Below, in pieces: positions 47,922 through 54,887 of a stretch of DNA of 64,000 nucleotides. This DNA is from Halolamina sediminis (GTDB lineage: Archaea > Halobacteriota > Halobacteria > Halobacteriales > Haloferacaceae), in contig NZ_CVUA01000001.1 of the NCBI RefSeq assembly GCF_001282785.1, positions 2,666,001-2,730,000 of the forward strand. The letters run 5' to 3'. Below the pieces are notes generated by a model that saw only the letters and a list, made by a program, of their open reading frames with translations, was not told the origin of the DNA and ran no database searches. A program made the translations under genes and the position numbers. Every line of letters starts with the position of its first letter. Within the stretch, counting starts at the first letter, position 1.

Positions 47922-47933
47922 GTATTTAAACTT
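47922..47933 (-). promoter_or_regulatory. Strong TATA box of the rpa operon
   Basis: AGTTTAAATACT on the minus strand is an almost ideal archaeal TATA box, about 58 nt before the rpa ATG, so the transcript probably has a short 5' leader of 30 nt. It is symmetrical enough that it might also fire towards 48064. Confidence 0.65.
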
Positions 47934-48063
47934 CCGTCGCCGGGGTGGAAGTAGAATCGTCGGTTGGGGCCGGCGAACGGCCCGTTTCGAACACCCCTCG
48001 ACGGCGAGTACGGTCCCGTCGGCGCGCCGACGGCTCTTTGCGCACGGGCCCCGAGTTTCGGCC

Positions 48064-48342
48064 ATGGACGAGCGCCTCGAACGGTTCATCCGGACCAAAC
48101 TCCGGCGCGCAGGCGAGCAGTTCGAGGAGGCCCGCGAGGCCTACCACGAGGGGAAGGCGCCGGGGGAGTTCGACCTGGCGAGCGACGACGAGGGGCGGGC
48201 GAAGATCGTCTGCCGGCGTCACGCCGACCGCCGCGCGGTGATCGTCGACGGCGAGGGGCGGCCGGCCTGTTTCGACGCCGACCACCCCGACTGCCGGGGC
48301 TGTGCGGAGGACGTCCGCGAGGGGATCGTCGAGACGTGGTAG
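48064..48342 (+). CDS. Small haloarchaeal protein with Cys motif, unknown function
   Basis: A 92-residue protein: a basic-acidic N-terminal helix (LERFIRTKLRRAGEQFEEAR), a strand region (GRAKIVCRRHADRRAVIVDG) and a Cys-containing end (ACFDADHPDCRGCAEDVREG). The three or four Cys may bind zinc. It occurs next to rpa and a sugar-nucleotide gene with no obvious link. I recognise it only as a conserved haloarchaeal hypothetical. Confidence 0.65.
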   Translation: MDERLERFIRTKLRRAGEQFEEAREAYHEGKAPGEFDLASDDEGRAKIVCRRHADRRAVIVDGEGRPACFDADHPDCRGCAEDVREGIVETW

Positions 48343-48402
48343 CCTCGACAGCCGCCCCGCCGAACCCCGAGGGTTGAACACGCTCGGCGGTAACCGACAC
48401 CT

Positions 48403-49428
48403 GTGAAAACCGTCGCACTCGTCCTCGCGGGCGGGATCGGCTCCCGACTCTACCCCGCGAGCCGCGAGGACCGCCCGAAACAGTTCCTCCCCATCGGCGG
48501 CGAGCGGTCGCTGCTCGCCCGGACCGTCGACCGCGCCGGATTCGCCGAGGAAATCGTCGTCGCGACCCGCCCGCGCTTCGCCGACGAGATTGACGACCAC
48601 GCGCCCGACGCCGAGGTGCTGGTCGAGCCCGACGGGAAGGACACGGGGCCGGCGCTGACGTACGCCACCCACCGGATCCGGGAGCAGTACGGGAGCGACG
48701 ACGAGCGACTCGTGATCGTCGCGCTCCCCAGCGACCACTACGTCGGCGACGACGGGGCGTTCCGGCAGACGATGACCGCCGGCGCCCGCGTCGCCGCCGA
48801 AAGCGGCCGGCTCGTCACGTTCGGCGTCACGCCCGAGCGCCCCGAGACCGGCTACGGCTACGTCGAGCCCGGCGCCGGGGAGACGGCCGACGGCGTCGCG
48901 TTCCACGAGGTCGAGCAGTTCCACGAGAAGCCCGACGCCGAGACCGCCCGGGAGTACGTCGCGGCGGGCTACCGCTGGAACAGCGGCATGTTCGCGTGGA
49001 CGCCCGAGCGCTTTCTCGACGCCGCGGCGGAGTCGGCACTGGCGCCGCTGGTGTCGGCACTCGCGGACGGCGACCCCGAGGGCGGCTTCGAGGCTGTCGA
49101 CCCAGTCTCCGTGGACTATGCGGTGTTCGAGGGCGCCGAGAACGTCGCCGTCGTCGACGCCGCGTTCGCGTGGGACGATCTGGGGACGTGGGACGCGCTC
49201 GACCGCGTGCTCGACCCCGACGGCGACGGCAACGTCGCGATCGGCGACCACGCGACCGTCGACGCCGCGGACAACGTCGTCGTCAGCGACGACAAACACG
49301 TCTCGCTGGTCGGCGTCTCGGGGCTCGCGGTCGTGGCCTACGACGACCGCGTGTTGGTCGTGCCGAAAGACAAGGCCGGGCGCGTTCGGGAGCTCGTTTC
49401 GCTGCTCGACGAACGGGGGGCGTTCTAA
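48403..49428 (+). CDS. Mannose-1-phosphate guanylyltransferase
   Basis: A 341-residue nucleotidyltransferase. The signature loop is ALVLAGGIGSRLYPASREDR with PKQFLPIGG (residues 7-34), and further motifs are ALPSDHYVGDD, RPETGYGYVEPG, FHEKPDAETAREYVAAGYRW with NSGMFAW, and the C-terminal FAWDDLGTWDAL. This matches ManC-type enzymes that make GDP-mannose from mannose-1-phosphate and GTP for glycan synthesis. There is no C-terminal isomerase domain. The start is a GTG at 48403. The gene is convergent with the Tfx-like gene. Confidence 0.93.
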   Translation: MKTVALVLAGGIGSRLYPASREDRPKQFLPIGGERSLLARTVDRAGFAEEIVVATRPRFADEIDDHAPDAEVLVEPDGKDTGPALTYATHRIREQYGSDDERLVIVALPSDHYVGDDGAFRQTMTAGARVAAESGRLVTFGVTPERPETGYGYVEPGAGETADGVAFHEVEQFHEKPDAETAREYVAAGYRWNSGMFAWTPERFLDAAAESALAPLVSALADGDPEGGFEAVDPVSVDYAVFEGAENVAVVDAAFAWDDLGTWDALDRVLDPDGDGNVAIGDHATVDAADNVVVSDDKHVSLVGVSGLAVVAYDDRVLVVPKDKAGRVRELVSLLDERGAF

Positions 49429-49450
49429 CGATCGAAACCGCGGCGAGAAG

Positions 49451-49960
49451 CTACTCCTCGTACGCCCGGCGTACGCGGACCTGTCCGTCGCTCGTGACGC
49501 CCACGAGCAGTTCCGCGCGTACCTCCCGGCCGTGGACGGCGTCGCCGGCGGCGTCGCTGACGACCTTCATCAGTTCGGGCGCCGCGTACCCCACCTTCAC
49601 CCCCGCGTCGTCGCAGGCCTCGTACACCAGATCCGGGACGTCGTAGAGGTCGGTCCCGTCCTCGACGCGGACGCGGACCGGCGCCGAGAGCGCGTCGGCG
49701 AAGGAGACGGTTTCGCGGGCTTTCTCGACGTTCGCCCGGGCGCTGGCCTCGACGCTCGAGACGTTCGCCCGCGAGGTGCCGAGCCGGTCGGCGATGTCGG
49801 CCTGCCGCAGGCCGTGCTCCCGGAGCGCGAGCACCTCGGCCTGTCGGCGCGTGAGGACGTTGCCGTCGGCCTCGAACCCCGCCTGCCCGAGTAGCTCCGC
49901 GGCGGTCGGAACGTCGCTCCCGCCGTCGGCATCCTCGCCCGGCGCGTCACCGTCGGTCAT
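49451..49960 (-). CDS. Tfx-family DNA-binding regulator
   Basis: A 169-residue protein. Residues about 36-85 are the Tfx helix-turn-helix: LTRRQAEVLALREHGLRQAD, IADRLGTSRANVSSVEASAR, ANVEKARETVSFA. The C-terminal half (VRVRVEDGTDLYDVPDLVYE and HGREVRAELLVGVTSDGQVR) is the beta-rich effector part. The founding member of the family controls molybdenum-related genes in a methanogen; no molybdate gene is adjacent here. It is codirectional with the amphi-Trp gene. Confidence 0.87.
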   Translation of the reverse strand: MTDGDAPGEDADGGSDVPTAAELLGQAGFEADGNVLTRRQAEVLALREHGLRQADIADRLGTSRANVSSVEASARANVEKARETVSFADALSAPVRVRVEDGTDLYDVPDLVYEACDDAGVKVGYAAPELMKVVSDAAGDAVHGREVRAELLVGVTSDGQVRVRRAYEE

Positions 49961-50008
49961 GGGCGTTCGTGAGCGCCGGCCGCTGAAAAAGCTACAGTTC
50001 GTGGCGAA

Positions 50009-50251
50009 CTACTCCGTCCACCGGATCTCGTACTCGAGCTCGTATCGCTGCTCGCCGGTCTCGGAGTCGGTGAGGCGTTCGAGTTCGACCTCGAGCCGGG
50101 GGTTCTCCGGGACGTCGACCGCCCGTGTCTCGGTCGCTCCCTCGAGGGCGACGGTCCCGTCCTCGAGCTGTTCGGCAGCCGTCGCGAGCACGTCGGCGAT
50201 CTCTGCACGTGAGTGGACCTCCTCGGTCTTGAAGAGTTGTTCCTCGGGCAT
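50009..50251 (-). CDS. Amphi-Trp domain protein
   Basis: An 80-residue protein: LFKTEEVHSRAEIADVLATA, AEQLEDGTVALEGATETRAV, and the beta-strand ending EQRYELEYEIRWTE, which is the hallmark amphipathic Trp-containing end of this small family. The family is found in haloarchaea and some bacteria and its role is unknown. It is separated by short gaps from codirectional genes. Confidence 0.75.
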   Translation of the reverse strand: MPEEQLFKTEEVHSRAEIADVLATAAEQLEDGTVALEGATETRAVDVPENPRLEVELERLTDSETGEQRYELEYEIRWTE

Positions 50252-50307
50252 CACCAAGAGGTTCCCGTCGCAGCAACTAAACAGTGGTTGCGGGTCGGCT
50301 GCTCGTC

Positions 50308-50784
50308 TCAGGCGCCGTCGCCGCCCCAGAAGTTGTCCCGGGAGCCGAGCCGTTCGCGGTCGGTGCGGTCGGGGCGACCGTCCTCGTCGTCGGGTTCGAC
50401 CCCCTCCCCGTCCAGCTCGTCGCCGTCGGCGTCCTCCGCCTCCTCGTCGAGTGGCATCTTCTCGAGGACTTTCTTCGCCGTGGCGTGGCTGGATTTCACC
50501 CGGTCGATGCGGACCCGTGCCCGGCAGTCGGGCAGCAGGCCGTCGATCAGGATGATGAACCCGTCCTCGGTTCGGCCGACACCGGCGCCGCTCTCGTGGA
50601 TGTCCGTCACGTCGACGACGACCTCCTCCCCCGGCTTCACGGGCTGCTCTTTGAGATCGTCGATGGGCATGTCGTAATGGTTGCACCACTCGGCACCCCC
50701 CCTGTCGCCGTAGTGCTGACAGCCCATGCCCTCGATCCGCTCGGAGAAGCTGGGGCAGTCGTCGGCTAACGGACAGTCCGGCAT
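50308..50784 (-). CDS. TRAM-domain protein with N-terminal cysteine cluster
   Basis: A 158-residue protein. The first 40 residues hold a Cys/His-rich cluster (MPDCPLADDCPSFSERIEGM, GCQHYGDRGGAEWCNHYD) that probably binds zinc or iron. A TRAM domain follows: PGEEVVVDVTDIHESGAGVG, RTEDGFIILIDGLLPDCRAR, VRIDRVKSSHATAKKVLE. The tail is highly acidic. It is likely to bind RNA. A TATA-like CGTTTAGAG (minus strand, about 50808-50816) supports the ATG at 50784 rather than one 15 bases upstream. Confidence 0.83.
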   Translation of the reverse strand: MPDCPLADDCPSFSERIEGMGCQHYGDRGGAEWCNHYDMPIDDLKEQPVKPGEEVVVDVTDIHESGAGVGRTEDGFIILIDGLLPDCRARVRIDRVKSSHATAKKVLEKMPLDEEAEDADGDELDGEGVEPDDEDGRPDRTDRERLGSRDNFWGGDGA

Positions 50785-50860
50785 ACAGGAGCGTAGCAAG
50801 CCGACGCTCTAAACGGTTTCGAGGGCGAGTTCTCCGACCCACCGAAGCCCGACGTCCGGC

Positions 50861-51180
50861 TTAGTGCTCTGTCTCCTCGATATACCGTCCAACCACTTCT
50901 TCCGACACCGCACCCGTCGTTCCCACATCGTATCCGACCTTCCAGAATCCTCCACCCCACAAATACGACTCCCGAATCTCGGGATACACCCCAGCAAGTG
51001 CTTGGCAGAGTACGACTTGAACTGCCGGGCGATGTCCGCCGGGCTGTGCTTTGGGTCCGTTTGCACGAACAGGTGTACGTGATTGTCCGCAATCTCCAAC
51101 GCCAGAATCTCGTGCCCAAAGTGGTCAGCAGCCTCACCAAACAACTCTAGCAGATCGTCTTCCACTACGTCGAGTACAGG
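50861..51180 (-). pseudogene. IS200-family Y1 transposase TnpA, frameshifted and 5'-truncated
   Basis: On the minus strand a frame reads PVLDVVEDDLLELFGEAADH, FGHEILALEIADNHVHLFVQ (with the HxH metal motif) and KSYSAKHLLG. The homology then shifts to another frame: YPEIRESYLWGGGFWKVGYD, VGTTGAVSEEVVGRYIEETE and H then stop (TAA at 50863-50861). A 1-base change near the GGGG at about 50995-51000 explains the shift. Upstream of PVLD an in-frame TAA replaces the expected N-terminal 20 residues. The HUH transposase is thus inactive here. Divergent from TnpB, as in many archaeal IS605-type elements. Confidence 0.85.
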
Positions 51181-51303
51181 GTTAGGGTAGTTGGGGCACT
51201 AGACGAAGTAAAACTTGCAGGAACTAACAGAATACGCATGAATGCGGTACTCCTCTACTCCCTAATCCCTACATTTATGATAGTAAGAGACAATTATCAA
51301 AGT

Positions 51304-52608
51304 ATGGGTGAGGAAGCCACAAAGACGATTCAGACGCGCCTTCACGTAGCGTCTGGTGAACGATCGTGGCTTCACGATGCCCGGCTCGCCTCACGCGAGA
51401 TCTTCAACGACAGCATCCGACTCAAACAACAAGGAGACAATCGCACCGAGATACAGCGGGAGGTTGATCGCGACGAACTCTTGCGAAACAACAAGTGCGC
51501 GGTCGTCGGCAAAGCCCTCCAAACGTGGGACTCCTACCAATCACTCAAAGAGTGGTGGGAGAATGAAGACGACCCTGATGGCGGCAAGCCGACGCCGCCG
51601 AGTACGGATAAATCTGGTGCGTACCCGCTTGTGATGGCGCACACGGAAGGCTACCGCCTCACCGTGGACGACGACACAGACCGCGTCCAAGTCCGCATCA
51701 GCCCGAAACCATACAAGAAGGTGAAAGGCCACCTGCGCGGCGAACCTGACGCAATGGGCGTGCTTCGAGACGCTATCACGTCGGATGAGGCGGATGTGGG
51801 GCAGGCCGAACTCCTGTACCGCGATGGCGTGTACTACCTACACGTCACGATCACACGCGAGTTCGACGTGCCCCAACCTGATACCGCCGATACTGTGGTC
51901 GGCGTGGACATCAACGAGCGTAACATCGCTCTCACTGCCCTTGACCGTGAGTCGATTCGGACGAAGGGCACGCTCGTCCTCGACTATGGACGAGTCAAAC
52001 AGGAACGCCAACGCTACCACACGATAACCACTCGCTGTCAGGAACACGGCAAGACGAGTATCCACCGGAAACACGGTGACAAGGAAGAGCGATTCACCGA
52101 GTGGGTGTTGCATCGAATCTCCCGTGCTGTCGTGGAGTTCGCAGAACAGTTCTCGAATCCGGTTATCGTGTTCGAAGATATGACCGGTATCCGCGACGAA
52201 ATCAAGTACGGGTCATATATGAACCGCCGATTGCACAAACTCCCGTTCCACAAGTTCGAGAGATTTGTATCGTACAAGGCGACGTGGCGGGAGATTCCGA
52301 CGGATACGGTGGACGCTTACTACAACTCGAAGACGTGTTCGTGCTGTGGCGAGCGTGGGTATCGGCAGGGACGGCGGTTCCGGTGTACGAACGACGAGTG
52401 TGACGTGGCGCAAGACCACGCCGACCGGAACGCGTCGGTGAACATCGCGTGGCGCGAGACGGCGAAACTCGACGGTAACGAATCGAATTACCGGACTCAC
52501 AAAACCCAACCGCAGGTTCGGTTGGTGCGTCTGTCCGGGTCGGGGCGTGTAAGCCGCCCAACCTCATCCCGATCCCTCGCGGAACAGGGAGTGCTAGTGC
52601 ACGGCTGA
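51304..52608 (+). CDS. tnpB: TnpB (IS1341/IS605-type) RNA-guided nuclease
   Basis: A 434-residue protein. The RuvC-like catalytic residues are all present: Asp202 (VVGVDINE), Glu291 (VIVFEDMTG) and Asp374 (DHADRNAS). A zinc finger lies between the last two, with CSCCGE from Cys345 and Cys361/Cys366 (RCTNDEC). TnpB uses an RNA made from the element's right end to cut DNA, which helps keep the element after excision. The ATG at 51304 is chosen because the usual N-terminus TKTIQTRLHVASG follows; a longer frame starting at 51238 runs through AT-rich promoter-like sequence. Base composition is less GC-rich than the neighbours, consistent with transfer. Confidence 0.92.
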   Translation: MGEEATKTIQTRLHVASGERSWLHDARLASREIFNDSIRLKQQGDNRTEIQREVDRDELLRNNKCAVVGKALQTWDSYQSLKEWWENEDDPDGGKPTPPSTDKSGAYPLVMAHTEGYRLTVDDDTDRVQVRISPKPYKKVKGHLRGEPDAMGVLRDAITSDEADVGQAELLYRDGVYYLHVTITREFDVPQPDTADTVVGVDINERNIALTALDRESIRTKGTLVLDYGRVKQERQRYHTITTRCQEHGKTSIHRKHGDKEERFTEWVLHRISRAVVEFAEQFSNPVIVFEDMTGIRDEIKYGSYMNRRLHKLPFHKFERFVSYKATWREIPTDTVDAYYNSKTCSCCGERGYRQGRRFRCTNDECDVAQDHADRNASVNIAWRETAKLDGNESNYRTHKTQPQVRLVRLSGSGRVSRPTSSRSLAEQGVLVHG

Positions 52609-52646
52609 GGGAACTACAAAAGCCTCGGGCGCGATGGCCCGAGGCT
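52450..52646 (+). ncRNA. Predicted right-end guide RNA (omega/sense-overlapping RNA) of the TnpB element
   Basis: In archaeal IS1341-type elements a sense non-coding RNA overlaps the tnpB 3' end and extends to the element's right end. Here the tnpB 3' end continues into GAACTACAAA and the hairpin described next. The left boundary given is a guess; only the right-end hairpin is seen directly. Confidence 0.4.
52621..52646. repeat. Right-end hairpin of the IS605-type element
   Basis: AGCCTCGGGC-GCGATG-GCCCGAGGCT: a perfect 10-bp stem with a 6-base loop just after tnpB. IS200/IS605 elements carry such subterminal hairpins as TnpA recognition sites, and the same structure typically ends the guide-RNA scaffold. 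Confidence 0.75.
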
Positions 52647-52675
52647 GTTTACACGTTCCCGGTTCGCGGGGCGGC

Positions 52676-53017
52676 TCAGATGAACTCCCGGACCTCGGAG
52701 TACCACATGTCGTGGTGGTCGACGGCGCCGACGCGTTCGGCGATGTCGACCGCGAGCGCGTGCCAGCAGCGCTCGCCCGCGTCCTCGTCGATGTTGTACG
52801 CCGAGTCAGCGCAGGTACAGCCGCCGTCCTCGACCACGTACTCGTCTTCGTGGCCGACGACGACGGTGAAGTCGCGGTACTCCTTCACTCGCCCCTCCGA
52901 GACTGCCTCGATGGCTCTGGAGCCGCGATCGCCGTGGGCGTCGAGGATGGCGCCGGCTACCTCGGGGGTGAGCTCACCCGCCTCGGCCAACCGCTCGCGC
53001 CAGTCCTCGTCAGTCAC
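52676..53017 (-). CDS. SWIM zinc-finger protein
   Basis: A 113-residue protein with the SWIM motif CxCx(n)CxH: Cys67, Cys69, Cys84 and His86 (CTCADSAYNIDEDAGERCWH). Before it lies FTVVVGHEDEYVVEDGG and a helical start. SWIM domains bind DNA or partner proteins. The start used is a GTG at 53017; no ATG fits in this frame. It is divergent from the MATE exporter gene and lies just beyond the TnpB element. Confidence 0.8.
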   Translation of the reverse strand: MTDEDWRERLAEAGELTPEVAGAILDAHGDRGSRAIEAVSEGRVKEYRDFTVVVGHEDEYVVEDGGCTCADSAYNIDEDAGERCWHALAVDIAERVGAVDHHDMWYSEVREFI

Positions 53018-53045
53018 GAACGGTGTTCGTGGGCCACAGGGCAAA

Positions 53046-53098
53046 ACGCCACCGACTGGCGGCGTCGTTTGCTCCTGACGACGCCACCGACTGGCGGC
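53046..53098. repeat. 18-bp direct repeat, two copies
   Basis: ACGCCACCGACTGGCGGC occurs at 53046-53063 and 53081-53098. Each copy contains the short hairpin CGCCA-CCGAC-TGGCG. They lie in the gap between the divergent SWIM and MATE genes, so they could be paired regulator sites. Confidence 0.8.
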
Positions 53099-53174
53099 CC
53101 TGGAGCCTGACTGTGACCCTCTCCGAGTGGCCGCTTCCGTCAGCGTCAAACCCCGCCCGCGAGAGCCACGAAGC

Positions 53175-54572
53175 ATGGACTGGCCCCGGATCCGTGCGGT
53201 GTGGAAGCGGGTCCTCTCGCTGGCGTGGCCGGTGATGGCCGAGCAGACGTTCCGGACGCTGATGCGGACTGTCGACATCGTCGTCACCGCGACGTTCAAC
53301 CCCGCGAGCGTTGTCGCGATCGGGCTAGCGGATCTGTACGCCCGGCTCCCCCTCCGGATCGGGCTCGGCCTCGGCGGCGGCACGATCGCGCTCTCCTCGC
53401 AGGACAGCGGCGCCGCCGCCGACGCAAACCGTGACGAGGCGATCACGCAGGGGATCCTGCTCGGCGCGCTGCTGGGCATCCCGTTCGTGCTCTTTGGCTT
53501 CTTCCTGAGCGAGTCGGCGATCCGCGTGTTCGGCGCCGGGCAGGACGTGGAGAACCTCGATCGCGTGGTGACACTGGGGTCGACCTACCTCGCGATCATC
53601 TTCGCGACCGCGCCGGCCCGCCACGTCGCGCTCATCGCCGCCCGGGCGCTGCAGGGCACCGGCGACACGCGGACGCCGATGTACGTCAACGTCGTCGCGA
53701 ACGCGCTGAACATCCTCGGCAGCGTCGCGTTCGGGCTGGGGTTCGCGCCGCTGGGCATCCCGCGACTCAAGATCGTCGGCGTCGGCCTCGCGACCGCGGC
53801 CGCGAACGTGTTCACCGCGTCGATGCTCTGTCTCGCGATCTGGACCGACTGGTCGGAGGCCGACTTCGCGCTGCCGGAGGACTGGATCATCGCCAAACAG
53901 CTGGTCGTCGTCAGCGCGCCGAAGGTCGCGGAGGGGTTCGCCTCGACGGCCGCGGAGTTCCCGTTCAACGCGATCCTCCTCGGCTTCGGCCAGCCGGTCA
54001 ACGCCGGCTTCCAGATCGGCCGCCGGATGTACCAGCAGGTGACGGGCCCGCTCTCTCGGGGGTACAACGTCGCCGCCAGCGTCGTCGTCGGCCAGCGGCT
54101 GGGCGAGGGCGACGCCGACGGCGCGCGCTTCGAGGGCTGGGCGGTCGCCGGGCTCGGCCTGCTCACAGTCGGCAGCGTCGGCGTCGGGCTGGTGTTCGCC
54201 GCCGACACGTTCGTCTCGCTATTCACGAACAACGCCGACACGGTCGGCTACGCGGTCGCGTTCGCGCAGGTGTACGGGATCTGTGGCGCCGCACTCGTCG
54301 TGTTCTCGGTGCTCTCCGGCGGGCTCCAGGGCGCGAGCGAGACCCGCATCCCCCTCGTCGCCCGCACCAGCGGCGTGTTCGGCCTCCAGCTCGGGCTCAC
54401 CTTCCTGCTGGGCGTCGTGCTCGGCTGGGGGCCGCTGGGCGCGTACGTCGGCATCGGCGCCACCTACGTCTGGATGGCGCTGGTCGTCGCCGCCGGCTTC
54501 CACTTCACGGGCTGGGCCGACCGCGCCGCCGAGATGATTGAAGAGCGCGGCTCGGACGTATCGACGTGGTGA
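53175..54572 (+). CDS. MATE-family efflux transporter
   Basis: A 465-residue protein with about 12 membrane helices in two similar halves. Typical segments are VLSLAWPVMAEQTFRTLMRT, GAGQDVENLDRVVTLGSTYL, GTGDTRTPMYVNVVANALNI with GLQGASETRIPLVARTSGVF as the matching site of the second half. It should export a drug or metabolite using an ion gradient. The ATG at 53175 gives the family-typical start; a longer frame adds a low-complexity leader. Divergent from the SWIM gene. A partial MATE gene is found at the left window edge. Confidence 0.92.
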   Translation: MDWPRIRAVWKRVLSLAWPVMAEQTFRTLMRTVDIVVTATFNPASVVAIGLADLYARLPLRIGLGLGGGTIALSSQDSGAAADANRDEAITQGILLGALLGIPFVLFGFFLSESAIRVFGAGQDVENLDRVVTLGSTYLAIIFATAPARHVALIAARALQGTGDTRTPMYVNVVANALNILGSVAFGLGFAPLGIPRLKIVGVGLATAAANVFTASMLCLAIWTDWSEADFALPEDWIIAKQLVVVSAPKVAEGFASTAAEFPFNAILLGFGQPVNAGFQIGRRMYQQVTGPLSRGYNVAASVVVGQRLGEGDADGARFEGWAVAGLGLLTVGSVGVGLVFAADTFVSLFTNNADTVGYAVAFAQVYGICGAALVVFSVLSGGLQGASETRIPLVARTSGVFGLQLGLTFLLGVVLGWGPLGAYVGIGATYVWMALVVAAGFHFTGWADRAAEMIEERGSDVSTW

Positions 54573-54622
54573 GAAGGAGCAGGCTATCGGACCGGTCGCC
54601 GGTGTCGAACCGGGCGGCGCGA

Positions 54623-54754
54623 TCAGTAGAGGTACTCGTCCTCGAGCGCCTTGTAGGCGGTCGCGGCTTCGATCTCCTCGTCCTCGGTTTCGAACCACGA
54701 GAGCACGCGCTCGAAGCCGGTCTTCCGCCGCAGGTCTTCGGCACTAATGGCCAT
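54623..54754 (-). CDS. 43-residue conserved-looking small protein
   Basis: A 43-residue protein: AISAEDLRRKTGFERVLSWF, ETEDEEIEAATAYKALEDEY. It is one or two acidic helices. The ATG at 54754 is used; the start has no coding upstream and the gap to mcm is the likely promoter region for both. Small but with clean haloarchaeal codon use; unknown role. Confidence 0.5.
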   Translation of the reverse strand: MAISAEDLRRKTGFERVLSWFETEDEEIEAATAYKALEDEYLY

Positions 54755-54887
54755 GACAGTCGTCACCACGCACCGTAGGGAGATAAGCGTTTCTCCGGAA
54801 CCCCAACGCTGAAAAGGAGAAATGGACCCCTCGGCGGGGCGGTGGAGGCGATACGTCTTAACCCATGAGGACAATACATCTCGTACG

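Noticed and set aside
50809-51165. Intact IS200 transposase
   Set aside because: The second half of the homology lies in another frame and the N-terminus is missing, so it is scored as a pseudogene.
54755-54887. Replication origin next to mcm
   Set aside because: I found no repeated origin-recognition-box sequences and no orc/cdc6 gene nearby.
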